The translations under genes were made by a program, and so were the position numbers. A DNA stretch of 64,000 nt, from assembly GCA_963969595.1 (NCBI GenBank), contig OZ018411.1, positions 9,674,501 through 9,738,500 of the forward strand, given 5' to 3'. The notes beneath the pieces were generated by a model, which saw only the letters and a list, made by a program, of their open reading frames with translations, was not told where the DNA came from and did no database searches. The first letter of the stretch is position 1. The number at the start of each line of letters is the position of its first letter. Of the stretch, positions 12,419-24,700 are shown piece after piece. The DNA is from Neckera pumila. Taxonomy: Eukaryota; Streptophyta; Bryopsida; Hypnales; Neckeraceae.

Positions 12419-12812
12419 AGACCCACGCACATGGAGCCAACGGAGGGCGTGCGACGTCGCCGGAGTGAGGGCGCGGAAACGTGGGTTTGCCCTCACCGAG
12501 CCCTCACAGGCGGAGCGCACAAACTATGAGACCTGAGCTCCTCGTGATTTTCTTACTGCGTATTTTACCTAAGGTGAGGAAAGCAACGTCAAATTTAGCA
12601 GGTCTCTTTGTCCCTCCGTCTCCTTCCTCGTCTGCAACCTTCTCGTTTGTATCTTGTGGCATAGATGGGTTTGTTTGTTTTTCACCGAGCTGGTTACCAA
12701 AGGGGGCGGAAGAGCGACTTCCGCAAACCTACAAAGCAGTGCGGGGTGGGGGCCCGCCTGATCACGTTGGACGTCTCACCAAGCCCTCACAGGCGCTCAT
12801 GTGCGTGGGTCT
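12419..12812. mobile_element. GC-rich TIR element of 394 bp
   Basis: The left end AGACCCACGCACATGGAGC pairs with the right end GCTCATGTGCGTGGGTCT (one extra base on the left). AAT lies directly outside both ends (12416-12418 and 12813-12815), fitting a 3-bp target duplication. The segment is visibly GC-rich in an AT-rich setting. The ORFs it creates (12093-12536, 12481-12870) carry no recognised domain and are treated as incidental. Confidence 0.6.
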
Positions 12813-12859
12813 AATTACATACTTACAGAAGAAGAAGAGAAGAGAAATGAAAACATTAA

Positions 12860-13594
12860 CCCCTAAATGACGGACCCATGATCACTAACGTCAAACCTCA
12901 CTGTCCATCACTCAATTTGCTACCATTTTGCAACTAGATTTGTATGAAAATTTTTATTTTTATTTTTCAAAGATGAAAGTACATGTCTTTTTTACTTCAG
13001 AAAAAATTTAGATTTTTTGGTGGAATATTAATTTTTTAAAGAATTTTTGAAGAAAAAGTGAAGAAAAATCATATTAAATAGAAAAATATTTCAAAAAATC
13101 TGAAAATTTCACCATAAGTGTATATCACAATGAAAAACATCATGGTGTAAATTCCATTTCCGTGTCATTCTATAATTAGAAAATAATAGACATTGAAAAT
13201 ACACCCAATGTTCAAATTGCAATAAAATATGCAATATTAGGAATTTATTCAAAATTCAAATTGGAGGTGAAACTAGAGTAGATGACCTTCATTTTGTTAG
13301 TTTGATTCAAACTCAAAAATATCATTTTTGTGGAGAAATTTCAGATTTAAAGCCAAAAGCAACAACTTCCCAAAATACTCTAAAATAGCATATTTTGTGA
13401 TCCGTTTTTTTTAATAGCTTCTCATTTCTGTGAAGACAAAAAATGGAAAGAGTACAAACTCAATTGGATACTCTTTATAACCCAATGTGAAAGGTCAACA
13501 AGGAAAAGGAGGATGAAAAAATGCTTTTGAACTCTCTTGGCTCAATAGTATTGTCATTGGAACGCCACGGAATGGCATCCATGGCGTTCCAGGG
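12860..13594. mobile_element. Possible further TTAA-flanked element
   Basis: The left end is CCCCTAAATGACGG preceded by TTAA (12856-12859). A TTAA also follows CCAGGG at 13595-13598. The right end does not match the left well, and the body does not obviously align with copies a-d, so the right boundary is uncertain. A small palindrome (GGAACGCCA ... TGGCGTTCC, 13559-13590) lies at the right end. Confidence 0.35.
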
Positions 13595-13741
13595 TTAAAT
13601 TAGTCCTAAGATCATTATGAATAAAAGAGTTTGTTGAAGGCAGGCATGTCTACAATTTCATACATAGAAAGAGACAGAAAGTGCTACCTTAGCTTAGTGT
13701 CTCCCGTCTCTATGATGGAAACAAGTGACTAGTAACTAGGA

Positions 13742-14014
13742 TGAGGGTACCCCCTAAACCACCACTAAATTGCTACTGTGCCTAATTACTATTATTAGAC
13801 TATTCAAATTTTTATATTTTTTATTGGCAAGTGAAAGAAGGTTCTAAACACACCAAAGAATGCAACATTTGGATACTATATGCAAAAGTTATGAAGGAAC
13901 AAAGTTTGGTTCTAAGAGCGTTTCTTCCACATAAGTACATAACTAACTCTGGAAATCTTCACCAAGTGTAGATGGTGGTTTAAGGTTAGTGGCACATTTG
14001 GGAGTGCCTACCTT
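13742..14014. mobile_element. GGTAGGCACTCCC-type MITE, copy 1
   Basis: About 273 bp, homologous in inverted orientation to 62541-62831. Shared landmarks are TGCTACTGTGCCTA, ATGCAAAAGTTATGAAG and GTTTCTTCCACATA. The right end reads GGGAGTGCCTACCTTA; the left end reads TGAGGGTACCCCC. Non-coding. Confidence 0.6.
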
Positions 14015-14022
14015 AATACATA

Positions 14023-14435
14023 ACATTATTAACCAACGCTGGGAGGTCCTTGTTGCTCCCCTAGAAAGTAGGAGCCCCTAGTGTTGCAACTTCCTAATCC
14101 ACCAACTCTCTCCAATCTCTGTGACTAGTAATATAATATTATTAACCAACGATGGAGGGTCCCTCTTGCTCCCCCAAAAAGCAACATCCCCTAGCGTTGC
14201 AACTTCTTAGTCCAATGACTCTCTCCAACCTCTACCTTCATGCAATTCATAATTATTTCTCTCCAATCATCAATGACTTTGCACATTAATTAAATTGAAT
14301 TCACTCCCAAGGATCCCCTAACATTGCAACTTCCAGGTTCACTGACTCTCTCCAATCTCCGCCTTCATGCAATTCATCTCTCTCTCTAGTCAACCGATGA
14401 CTCTCTACATATAAAATTGAACTCACTCCCAGGGA
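14023..14435. repeat. Tandem array, three units of about 110-150 bp
   Basis: Each unit carries a CCCCTA(G/A)(T/C)(G/A)TTGCAACTTC core, a CACTGACTCTCTCCAATCTC-like segment and, in units 2 and 3, CTTCATGCAATTCAT. Units begin near 14023, 14137 and 14290. The array lies just downstream of the phosphatase gene's stop codon. Confidence 0.65.
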
Positions 14436-14791
14436 TCCCAGGAGGGATTATCCCAATCTCCAAGGGGGAATGGTTTAGGCTGATTAACAATGTTATGTAG
14501 TCACTAACTTAACTCTTCTTAAAAACAGACTCTACGACAAAAAAAAAAGTGACTAATAGCTCACAGGCAATAACAAGTAACATGGGACCAGTTGGCCTAG
14601 GTTTGCATCAGTTGAATTTTACTAAAAACTTGACTTAAATTGTACAAGGTATCTTGAATTCTGCACTTCAAATTTATAGCTAAAGACGGGACAATAAATT
14701 GGAGATCAATGACATTTTGACTGACAATGATCCAGAGACAAGGAAGAATGAAAAGCTTAGACCCGGTGACGATGCTGAAAGCACGATTAAA

Positions 14792-17700
14792 TTACCAACA
14801 GGCAGAGTCCTTAACGAAATCATGAGGAGAAGTGAACAGATCATGCTCTTTTGGTTGAACCTTTCGCCTTCGCCACCGCCTCACTGCGGCGTCTTCAAAC
14901 ATCCTTACCTGCAATTCGTGACAACCAATTTCGATAAGACTGAAGGCTATTGAAAAGGATTGCGTCGAAGAAAGAGAAACACAACGTGCACTCATCTTCT
15001 CTCATAAATAAAAGCAGTGTTTCTGCCGATTCAATTTGCTTCGGTCTAGTTACCAGAAACTTGGTAGCCCACTAGAAGAAATTCCATTGTCATTTGGACC
15101 CCCGAGAATCTTATTCGCTATTGCTGCACAACCCTTAAAGTACTCTAATTTTGCATCATGCTAAGTTGGATGCACAAACAGAGAATATGCTGTTGGCAAA
15201 AGACTCTAAATCTTTGAAAATTGTATGACTTTCTGACACGTGACCTCTACCTGGAGTGCCAATTTTCACTTGGAAAACATTGGTTTTGAAAGATGATAGA
15301 TATGATATATGGCAGAATAAATACCTTGCTAGCACAAACTTTGGAGTATGAATTTCGACACGTGGATGAAGAACTAAATGGAACCCAGGGACCAAACCTG
15401 CAAGTTTTTTCCTAATGCATACCATAACAAAAGAGAGAAAACAATACCTTCCGCACAACAAAAGGCTCCCCGACAGAAGTAAGAGGAGCAGGTTTGATAG
15501 TGAGCAAGCCATTATTATTCCCGAAGACAACATCTGTGAAGTAGCGATCTCCTACCTGGAGTGCCAATTTTCCACAAAACAAAGGTACAGTCAAATTGAA
15601 AATCAACAATAAAATCTCTGGTTCTAGTGGGTCCATTAGAGCTAGATCCATTCATTTGAAACAAAGTAAGGCTACTGACCTAAAGAAAAGGGAAAAAAAG
15701 GGATCAATCTAAAATCGTCCCATAAAAATATTGAAACCGATCAAAAGTTTCTCTGGTAGTTTTGAAATAAGGTCGAAAACCATATGAGTAAAAGTATATA
15801 CCATAATAAGTCGTGATGGGTCACATTCAAAGTGCTTCGCAAGATCCTCAGCTGTCCCTGCTGGTTTTTTCGTCCCTGAAACATAAAAAAGTGGTTCAAC
15901 TTCTACCTCCAATGTAATTGGCCCAACTGGCAATTTGTGTCATGACTGAAAAAAGAGGTGTAGAAAAAAGCCACAAACACTACAAGAAAAGTCCTTTGTT
16001 TCGATTGAGAGAAGCCTTACCATGTCGAATAACAGGAATGCCTAGTCTCTCCTCCAAAGCTTTTGCCTCTGCTCCATCAGGATCGAATTGAAACAATCCT
16101 GCTCGAAAACCAACTTTCAGTTTATAAAACTAAAACCAGCCACTTTCATGGAAGCCTTTCTTGTCATCAACTCATTGTGCTTATAACACGATTGGACAAA
16201 GCATCGTCAAATCGTTATTGTTCCTGGGGCAGATTACTGCATATTTCCATAGGTTGATGCACAGGTGTGATATGGCAAGAGATGAAATGATAAATCTGCT
16301 GATAACAAACATAATGGGCAGAAATTTCAGAATATAAGCAATAATCGTCATGAAGACAATTTCTGTCTTAAATTAGTAAAGTCTTCCCCTAAGCAAAATA
16401 AGTATTGAAATGATGTGACACAGCGGAATATACAGGTATGACAGTAGCAGATCATTCCAGGTTACATTTGACAGCAGCACTGCATGAATAAGTCTTTATC
16501 ACAGAAACCGTAATGTTGTTTTAACAGCAGACGTACCAGCTGAATTACTCAGCAGAGCAATTCGACCCTTAAAAACTGTCTGACACTCTTGTAGTGATGT
16601 CGAAAGGGCTGGCCACACTGCAAGTGCATGAGGTGCTGTGAGAGTGTTGTCCTTGTCAAAAACCACGCCTTCAAAGCCACCATCATGTAAAGCCTTCCAG
16701 TTTATCCACCTGCCAAACCACCAATTGAGTCCTGGTGATCGTCAAAAACCTTCATTATGTTTCTGTATTTCTTGAACACTCCTTACATATTTTACGAGCA
16801 ACACATGAATGAAGTGATTTTATGATCTCATGATATCAAAAGATTACAATTATGTCCAGAACACTAGTACTTTGCCCACAATCAATCGCCAAAACCTGAA
16901 AAGTGTATTTCTGCTCACTCTCTGTTTCAGCATTGTATCTTGTGAATTTTGTCACTATGTTATGTCTTATTTCTTGAACATTCTTAAAAATGTTTCAAAA
17001 GCAGTATAGGAATCAAGTGCTTCGTTGATCTCACGGTATAATCTCACGGCATGAAAAAATGTAAAGATTATCCTACGTCCTGGACACCAATGCGAGGGAT
17101 AGCATACTCATTGTGTTTCGAACACTCCTAGAACGTTTCACAAGCAATATAGAACTTGTTGCTTCTATGATCTCATGCTATCAAAAGATGTAAAGATTAC
17201 CGTATGTCCGGGACACTGATATGAGGGACAGCAAGCTGTTGGTCGCACAATACAATTCTTGAAGTGAATTGAAACCCTGCCATGTTCACTCTCTGCCCTA
17301 GTTTCGACAACATCGACTTCTTCACCTTCGCACCATCTTTCACATCGGCGTCCGGCCCCTTTGGCTCCATCTTGCCCATCTCCTCCGACACCGTAATAGT
17401 AGCAGGCATTTGTGAGGACTTGCCTGCACAGCATTTTACACCTTCAGAACAAGCCGACCGCTCAAACTCTTTTTCTGCTCTCAAACTTTAACAATCTGTC
17501 AATTCTTAATCAGTTCTTAATCAATTCTTCGAATTCTGATCAACTTACAAAATTCGGTGTCAAAGATCCCTTCTACATGCCAATTCAAAGGATTTTAAGC
17601 AAATCAAGAGAAATTAAAGCCCATTGGCTAGCCGAGCTCGTACTTGTTCAGATAAAGATCAACCTCGCTAAAGAATGTGACCAACGATTCTCTTTAAAAT

Positions 17701-18285
17701 ACACTCACCAATCAAGCGAAATATAAAGACTTGTCAAATTCTCTCGTGTGAAGACAATAGCTCATTGGCTTGCGGAGCTTTTACTTGTTTTCAAATTTAA
17801 GCTCAACTTTCCAAAGCAAGGTGTAATGGATTCCTTTTCATTCCAAAATTTGGAAGGTGCACAACAAGGGTTGTCCAGAATGTCAAGTAAGCTGAAACAT
17901 TGTTAAAACCTAAACCCCAGGCTTCACAGAAATCAGTAGGAATGTGCTCATTCTCATTTACTAAGCTACACAAATCTCCCAAAAACCATCACTCACCTGT
18001 CTCACGTTCATCCACGGCGTTCACCGCACGCGTATCAGCTTCAACTTGAAACCCCAATCGTCGATGTCCAACGCTCAATTGCGGCAATCGCTGTGATTTC
18101 GAACCCCAATTCTGGTTTGAGAACCTCCAGCAACATCTTAATTGAACACCACCACGGTACTTTGGAATCCAAAGGCGGGGCGAAAGAGAAGAAGAAGAAG
18201 CTGATGAACGCAGCAACAGTGCATCATCACACATCAGAACGCTTGAAGGAAAAAGCTGCAGCCAGCTCTCTGCAAAAGCGCACAT
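14792..18285 (-). CDS. Phosphatidylglycerophosphate phosphatase (YqeG/GEP4-type HAD), 370 aa
   Basis: Dephosphorylates phosphatidylglycerophosphate to phosphatidylglycerol, an organelle membrane lipid. Exons (minus): 18285-17997, 17474-17201, 16709-16537, 16098-16021, 15875-15802, 15555-15448, 14908-14792. Phases agree and every intron is GT-AG. Residues 1 to about 60 are rich in Ser, Leu and Arg, fitting a transit peptide. The family region starts near LGQRVNMAGF and VPHISVPDIR. HAD motif I is FDKDNTLT (206-210 are D-K-D-N-T). Motif II is LLSNSAG, the Lys motif is GTKKPAG, and motif IV is GDRYFTD (299-304). The last exon gives VRMFEDAAVRRW and ends FVKDSACW, matching the end of plant PGPP1. 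The length is near that of Arabidopsis PGPP1 as I remember it. The first ATG of exon 1 is chosen; the weakest point is the purine-rich acceptor at 17475. It is divergent from the CCA-enzyme gene. Confidence 0.9.
15247..15266. repeat. Copy of the exon-6 splice acceptor inside intron 6
   Basis: The 20-mer CTACCTGGAGTGCCAATTTT is identical to 15552-15571, which spans the intron 5/exon 6 boundary of the phosphatase gene. The copy therefore carries a second CCAG/GTAG acceptor in the next intron. Confidence 0.7.
16755..17230. repeat. Decayed tandem duplications of the exon 2/intron 2 boundary
   Basis: The segment around the exon 2 donor (TGTAAAGATTACCGTATGTCC... on plus, 17190-17225) is repeated in intron 2. 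There is a copy at about 17040-17110 with an altered exon end, GGATAATC replacing the donor GGTAATC. Partial copies lie near 16780-16865 and 16975-17045. All share TTCTTGAACA-, GAGCAATA- and GATCTCA(C/T)G-type segments. Confidence 0.6.
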
Positions 18286-18750
18286 TCAAATATCAGAGGC
18301 CAAGAATTTTTCAGTCCAGGCTCAGAATCATGCATGGCAGGAATTGGAAACAAATGACAAAATTACGCAGCTGATATTGCAAGCTCACAAGACAAGCCCT
18401 CGTAATTTCAGACGAAAATTGCTCAGAATTCCACTCAAAGTGCTGGATTTGCAACAAATTGCTAAAATTGTAAAGTGTCCCTACTACACAGCCAAAGTGC
18501 CAAACCAGTGCCAGGTTCATCACAGTAGCGGCCACGAAGCTTACCTTCAATTCTCAAGCACCTGTCGAGGCTAATTGTGGACCTTACAAGTTAAAATGCA
18601 GTCCATGTCACTCCCTGCACCGATTTTCGGGCTATGATTTGCTACAGCCACAGTGACCCAAACGTGGAGGGCGAGAAATTCAAAGCGAAAGTCTGACCTG
18701 GCTGAGCGCCAAACCCTAATTCTCTGGAATCTGGTCCATTTAGTGCAGCT
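18286..18750. promoter_or_regulatory. Bidirectional promoter between phosphatase and CCA enzyme
   Basis: The two start codons are 465 bp apart and point away from each other, leaving only this interval for both core promoters and 5' UTRs. AAACCCTAA (18711-18719) is a telo-box, an element known from plant promoters of translation-related genes; it sits about 32 bp before the CCA-enzyme ATG. I see no clear TATA box. The overlapping ORFs in this interval are not supported by any domain. Confidence 0.55.
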
Positions 18751-21700
18751 ATGGCTTCGCTATCGCTCCTCTCGGCACTCCGGACGGCCTTTACCGTCGC
18801 TCGCTTGCTCACTTGCAATAGTCACCTGCGTTCTGTGCATGCTTCCGCTGGTGCTGCTGCAAGGGTAATTGGAAACAGGGTAGTTTTAGAATTAGGGTTT
18901 AAGGCAAGGTTGGGAATTCGATTGTTGTGTGCAGCGGTAGAAGAGACAAAGCAGCAGAAGAAGAAGATGGGCGTGGAGGTGGTGGACACGGTGCAATTGA
19001 CAGACCAGGAGGACAAGATTTTTGATCTTCTGGTGGTGACATTGCACCATTTTGGGCTTGACACAGAGCTGCGAGTTGCGGGTGGATGGGTTCGTGACAA
19101 GGTGAAGCTCCGATTTCTGTTTGAATTTGAACTGCTTCATTTTCCTTGCCGGGTTGGAGATCGTTTTAGAGTTATAGTAGATGAGAATAAGAACGAGCGA
19201 GGAGATTAGGGTTTATGTAAGGAAGTGAAGATGTTCGCAGCAATTGGAACTTTGTGAATTGGTAATGCTCTCAGTTTGGTGCTCAGCAAACGATCAACGT
19301 GAGTTGCAATCAATAGATGGTACCTTTAGCTGCGCGATCTTAAATTTTAAGGTCCCTCCCTTCAAATTCTGTTGCCTCCATTTTTGGTTGTCAGAGGGCG
19401 AATTTCAGTCACAGAATCCTACGGTTTCATTCCAAATTCGGAAAAAGTTCTAGAATCTCGTCACAAAATTTTCGCCCCTGGTCGAGATTTTAAGTCACGT
19501 TGCTAAATGTGTCTCTATTCTTGGAGCATTAGTCTTGAATCCCCTGATGAATTTATTTTTGCATTCTAGGGTTCCCGAATGCAATTTCGTGAATTTTTAA
19601 GTGCTTTGGAGTTTGCTGATGGTTTGTTTTGAGTTTTTCCAATGTGGCAGCTGCTGGGGAAAGAGTCCCACGACATTGATATTGCGCTGGACAACATGCT
19701 GGGCAAGCAGTTCTGTGAGAAAGTGAACGAGTATCTCAAGAGCATTGGAGAGGAGACGTCGGGGGTGGGAGTCATCCAAAGGTACGAATGTGCTTGCTTG
19801 CTTTTTTTGTCACTTTTTTTCCCCCCTTTGTCATTGTTTTGTTTTCGTTATGAACTAAATTAGACGGTAGTATTTGCTTCACTTTAAATAATGTAGGAGT
19901 GTGCTTTCATTGGGAGATCAGTATCAAGCTCACTGTAGAGCCAAATATGTTGAGATTAAAGTTTTACCTCTGTGAATGAATTTTTGATGCAATCATTCGA
20001 AGTGGGAGGTTGTAGACCACTATTGAAGGGACAGCAGACAACCCCATTTTCATTCAATGATCAGTGCCATAGACATTTAGCCAACTCATGCTTACATCCA
20101 ATGGTTGCTAATTGATGGCCAAACAAGTGCACTGGAAGAGATGAGTAAAACTGGAGTCAGTTTGGGAGATGGTTCAGTCTCTATTTTCTTACAAAGACGG
20201 TTTTCAGTGTCTTGTATCTTAGACCATGTTTTCGTGTTGATGTGCAATAATTTCTGTGTCTGCAGCAACCCTGAACAGTCGAAGCATTTGGAGACAGCCA
20301 CCATGCGTGTGAAGGGGGTTTGGGTGGACTTTGTCAACTTGCGAGCTGAGACATATACTCAAAACAGCCGAATTCCAACTATGGTGCGTGGCTCTAGATC
20401 ACGAGAATAAGAATAGATCAAATCCATCCATAGTTCATCCAAATTCTGGCACTAATTGACTTAACTGGTGTAGTAATTGGTGTAGTAATTGGTGTAGTAT
20501 TATATCTTGTAGATTATGGTTTGAAGCATCTTTGAATATAATGAGTGATTTTGCTGTTTTGAGCATGCCAGACCAAGAGATTTATATACTAAACACCAGA
20601 CTTGAGCTGCTTATTGATATAAATGAGTTATTTGTTCAAAAGTGTTTGACAGGGTAGAAAGCCTTACAACACACGACTGGACATGCACATTAGTGGATTT
20701 TTGTTGCGGATACTGATTATGACACGGGACTTATTCAGGAATTTGGAACCGCCGAACAAGATGCTTTGAGACGGGATTTAACTATAAATAGGTACTTCCA
20801 TCCACTACTTTTGAAGCAGGCCCTGGATGTTGAACTGATTGACTGGGCCGCAGAAAGTGCATCTCACAATTCATATGAGGGAAACTAATTGCAGTGCTCT
20901 GGTTGTGTTGGCCAGTATGTTTTACAACATCAATAAACGTTGTGTGGAAGACTTGACGTCACGAGGTATGTATAGACACTTTCCCTGTCGATGCGGTAAT
21001 GCTTATTATCAAGTTCTGTATGTGTTGATGTTCAATTGGGATGCAGATAGTTGTTTCGTGCCAATGTCATTGCATTTGATTTTAATTCTGCACGAGTTTT
21101 TGTAGTATCGTAGAAGAATTGAAACAGTTAAGGACCTGATCCCATCTCTTATACTGACCCCTGTTACCAATATTAACTCATCTATTCATGCTCTTGGTTG
21201 AACTTGTTTGCAAGTGTTGTAAGCTTGACTTTGGCTCAATGTCTCTGGCCATTCATTTTTGAATGGAAATAGAGTTGTCTTCTGTCTCTTCTAGTAGTGT
21301 TCAACCTCCCACTTTGAAATTGCTTAAGAAATTCATCGGTTCGTCTCCTGGGTTTGAGGTTTTGACAATAAAGGCGTCCTTTTCTATGTTGCAGGGATCG
21401 AAGACTTGAAAGCAGGGGTTATCCGCACTCCACTGCCTTCAAAAGAAACGTTTCTAGATGACCCACTGCGTGTGATGCGGGCTGTACGCTTTGGTGGGTC
21501 TTTGGGCAACCTGTCTGCAAAAGTTTTCTGAATGTCGTTATTTCTATGATTTCATTTAAATCAAATTTCCAAAACTTTTAAAAATCAGGTACAGATTGAC
21601 CTCATAATAATGTCACGCTTAAGATTTTGAGGGCTTATAGTACTACTGAGTAACCAAATTTCGAAGTTTGAAGATTATTTTTTGGGGAACATGTTCCCCA

Positions 21701-24700
21701 CTACACTTACTGCAATTGTGACGTGGGTGGCTAATAACCTGTAATTATTTTGTGTTAGCAATGAAAACAGTGCTTCCTTGTGCATACAATTCTAGGCATT
21801 GAAATTTCTTATTTGGCTAGTTCTCTACCATCCGACTAGTGTCGTAGAAATGGCCAACGTTTATTTATTTTGCTGAGACTCTGCGGTGATCACTTCCCTA
21901 GGTGCTCGATTTGGATTTTTGTTGGATGATGAGCTGAAAGTGGCAGCTTCATGTGATGAAGTCAAAGCAGCATTTGGCAATAAAGTGAGCCGCGAACGTA
22001 TTGGCCACGAGGTAAATATCCAGACTGCTTTCTATCTAGTCTACTGATTTTGGCTAAGATTGAAGTTAAGCTCCACCTAGTCATTCCCGTTGATACTCTT
22101 TTCCCTTCTCCCTGCAGATTGACCTGATGCTCGTTGACTACAAGCCACATACAGCAATGCGATGCCTAGAGCAACTACAACTCTTTTCAGTTATTTTCAC
22201 GAGTATACTCACCAATATAAACCCTTCGCTTGAGGACAATATTGGGAGGTAAGCATCATGGGACAGGAACCGATTTACAGACCCAGTGTTTAGAGGCTAC
22301 GAAGTAAAGAGGGACCTTATTTATTTATAAAACCAAAACACAAAGAGATCAACCCCTAGGGTACCCTTTTTTGGTCAATTTTGGATTGGACCCTAAGCAG
22401 CCCGGGCTGCAGGAGCTAATGGCTGTTCCAGCCTTATGACAAACCTTACTCGCTCAGTTTTGTAGTTTTATTTATGTATGATGGTCTTCCAAGAGCACCT
22501 TGAAACTGGGACTGCGGGTCTTTATCTGCGTTGGTCTTTGCCTTGGAGGGAAGAAACCTTATAGAATGTCGGGTTTCCTCTCCAGGTCCTCTCCAGTACA
22601 AACCAGCCAGCATGATGGTGTTTTTGCGTTAACACGTAATGCATTGTGAGAATTCACATGAGCAACTATTCGGTGTGTAGGGTATGTGTAGATTACATGG
22701 AAGCAGCTGGACATGTCTTGGTTGAGTTTGAGGGTGTTCCAAGCACAGCAAAATTCACGGTATGAGAACTTATTTGGATATCTCCTCCAGGTTTTGATTG
22801 CCTTTGCTAAGAGATGCATTTTTAAGAAAAATTCATATATATACGTATGAAGATACTTAGAGAGTTTTTTCTTTCAAGTAGGCTCCTCAAGCTGGTTTAC
22901 ATTCATGTTTACGACGCAATCTTCGCTTCTGTTTGAATAGGATTTTCTTGTGATATTATGTCATGGATGTATTCCGCGTACTTGACGAATATTTTATTTG
23001 AATTTTCAGGCTGAGGAAAGGAGGTTGTTTCACCTAACTAGCTTACTCCTTCCGTTACGACATGTCAATGCTTCGCACTTTGGGAAGAAAGGCGTGGTGA
23101 GTTCTTTTCTACCATCATTCGTTCTCGGCTTGTTCAGCGAAATAGCTCCTTTTGTTCAAAAACTTCATTGCAGTCACAGTCTGCATGGATTCCTAGTTGG
23201 CGTGTTGAAGTGTACAGCAATTTGGATTGTAAAATGGTTGTAGAAAATTTCTATTAGGAAACGATGTTGAGTTTCAGTTTACCTCTCAAGACGTTTCACT
23301 ATCCTGGGCATGCTTAACTTTCTTGATTGCTTGATTGCGGATGTTGTGTTCTAGCTACCGATATCAGAACTTATCATTAAGGAGTCTTTGAAGCTGAAAT
23401 CAGATGATGCTAAAAAGGTTTGTGCAGCGTGCTGATACATTTTCTAAATTTTTTGGGTCTTCTTTTGCAATTTCATTGAAGCATAAAACTTTGTCTTCAT
23501 GCTGGAGACTTTTATCCGTTTAACTTGTTTAGAAATCGGTATGTTCCTTGTAGTTCTTTAGATATTGATGTCTTTAAGTATTCGTGTGTCAGGTGTTACT
23601 ACTTCACACTGCTGCTCAGCAATTCGTTGAACTTACTGAAATGCTTTTCGGTGAGGGACACGAAAGAACCGACGAAGGTTTTCAGTCAGAGAAGAGAGTT
23701 CAAGCAGGTTGTTTTCTTCTCCTTCCTTTCCAAGTACAGGTGGTTGAAGAATGACAGATCTTTCAAACTGCAAAACCTTGAGAAACGAATCAGAAACTTG
23801 TATTGCAAACCAAACTAATAGAAACCAGGATATAGAACAGCTGCTAACCTTCTTAGTGACTAAGCTAAAAATTGAAAGTTTACTTGGAAGCTAATAGTCG
23901 ATTGATTGTTGACAATAGTAACTTTCAAATATGCAGGGTCTGATTTTTTCCTTGGTTGGTACGTTTGTTAGCCTTAAGCTTCCTGAATGATTTAATTCGA
24001 TTCCTACAGATATGGAAATGACCTTTTTGGCTATTTAGGTCCTAGAGGTTATGTTTCTCCCTCTCTCTTTTTTGGCTCGCTTAGTGAAATTTAGTAGTTC
24101 TCCGCTCTTCAACTGCTACGTGTTCGTGCCCTCTTGTTCGTGACACTTGCAAGTCTTATCTTTGTTTAGTTGAGGGATCTCCTTGTTTTGATGAATTTTA
24201 GGGGCTGAAGCGTTGATTTGAATCATCTGCAGGTTTGCTGTTGGGGGAGATCAAGGGCCTGTGGCGCCTCGCTTTGGTTCTTTCGTCAATTTCTTCTATT
24301 CCACTCGATGAAGCGAGTATAACGGAAAGGGCAAACAGCTGCCTTCTCGTTGAAACTACCATTGTCAGATTAGGTGAGAGAGAAGATGCTTTAATTGACA
24401 TGAATCAAATTATGAATTCCTAAGTAGATAATGAACGCTTCTGTGAAAAAGGCTCCTCTGAAGATCACGCTGGTAAGAATGATGGTATTGATTCTGCAGG
24501 ACTTGAAAATTCGTGGAACCGGAAGCGATTATTTGACGGAAGAAAAGTCATGAGCCTTCTAGGACTGCAAAGAGGTGGTCCTCAAATGAAAGAATGGGTA
24601 CGTTTCCTTGTTAAATGGGTTGGTTCCAAAATGTAGAAAGTTCTCGTGTCCATTTATAACGAACCATGTTTTTAATAGCAATAGTTGCACGCTGGAGCCC

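Noticed and set aside
12093..12870. ORFs of 147 and 129 codons
   Set aside because: They arise largely from the GC-rich TIR element, overlap its ends and carry no recognised domain.
15315..15410. Minus-strand stretch reading KKLAGLVPGFHLVLHP as the last exon of the phosphatase
   Set aside because: It resembles the family's C-terminal region, but the frame does not join exon 6 in phase and would need a 36-nt intron. The exon at 14908-14792 joins in phase and matches the family end better.
17201..17484. A phosphatase start at 17484
   Set aside because: The codon there is TTG, not ATG, and the frame closes just upstream. The 18285 exon with a CAG/GTGAGT donor and a transit-like sequence joins in phase at 17474.
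18093..18374. Plus-strand 93-codon ORF between the two divergent genes
   Set aside because: It is the shadow of phosphatase exon 1 and shows no domain of its own.
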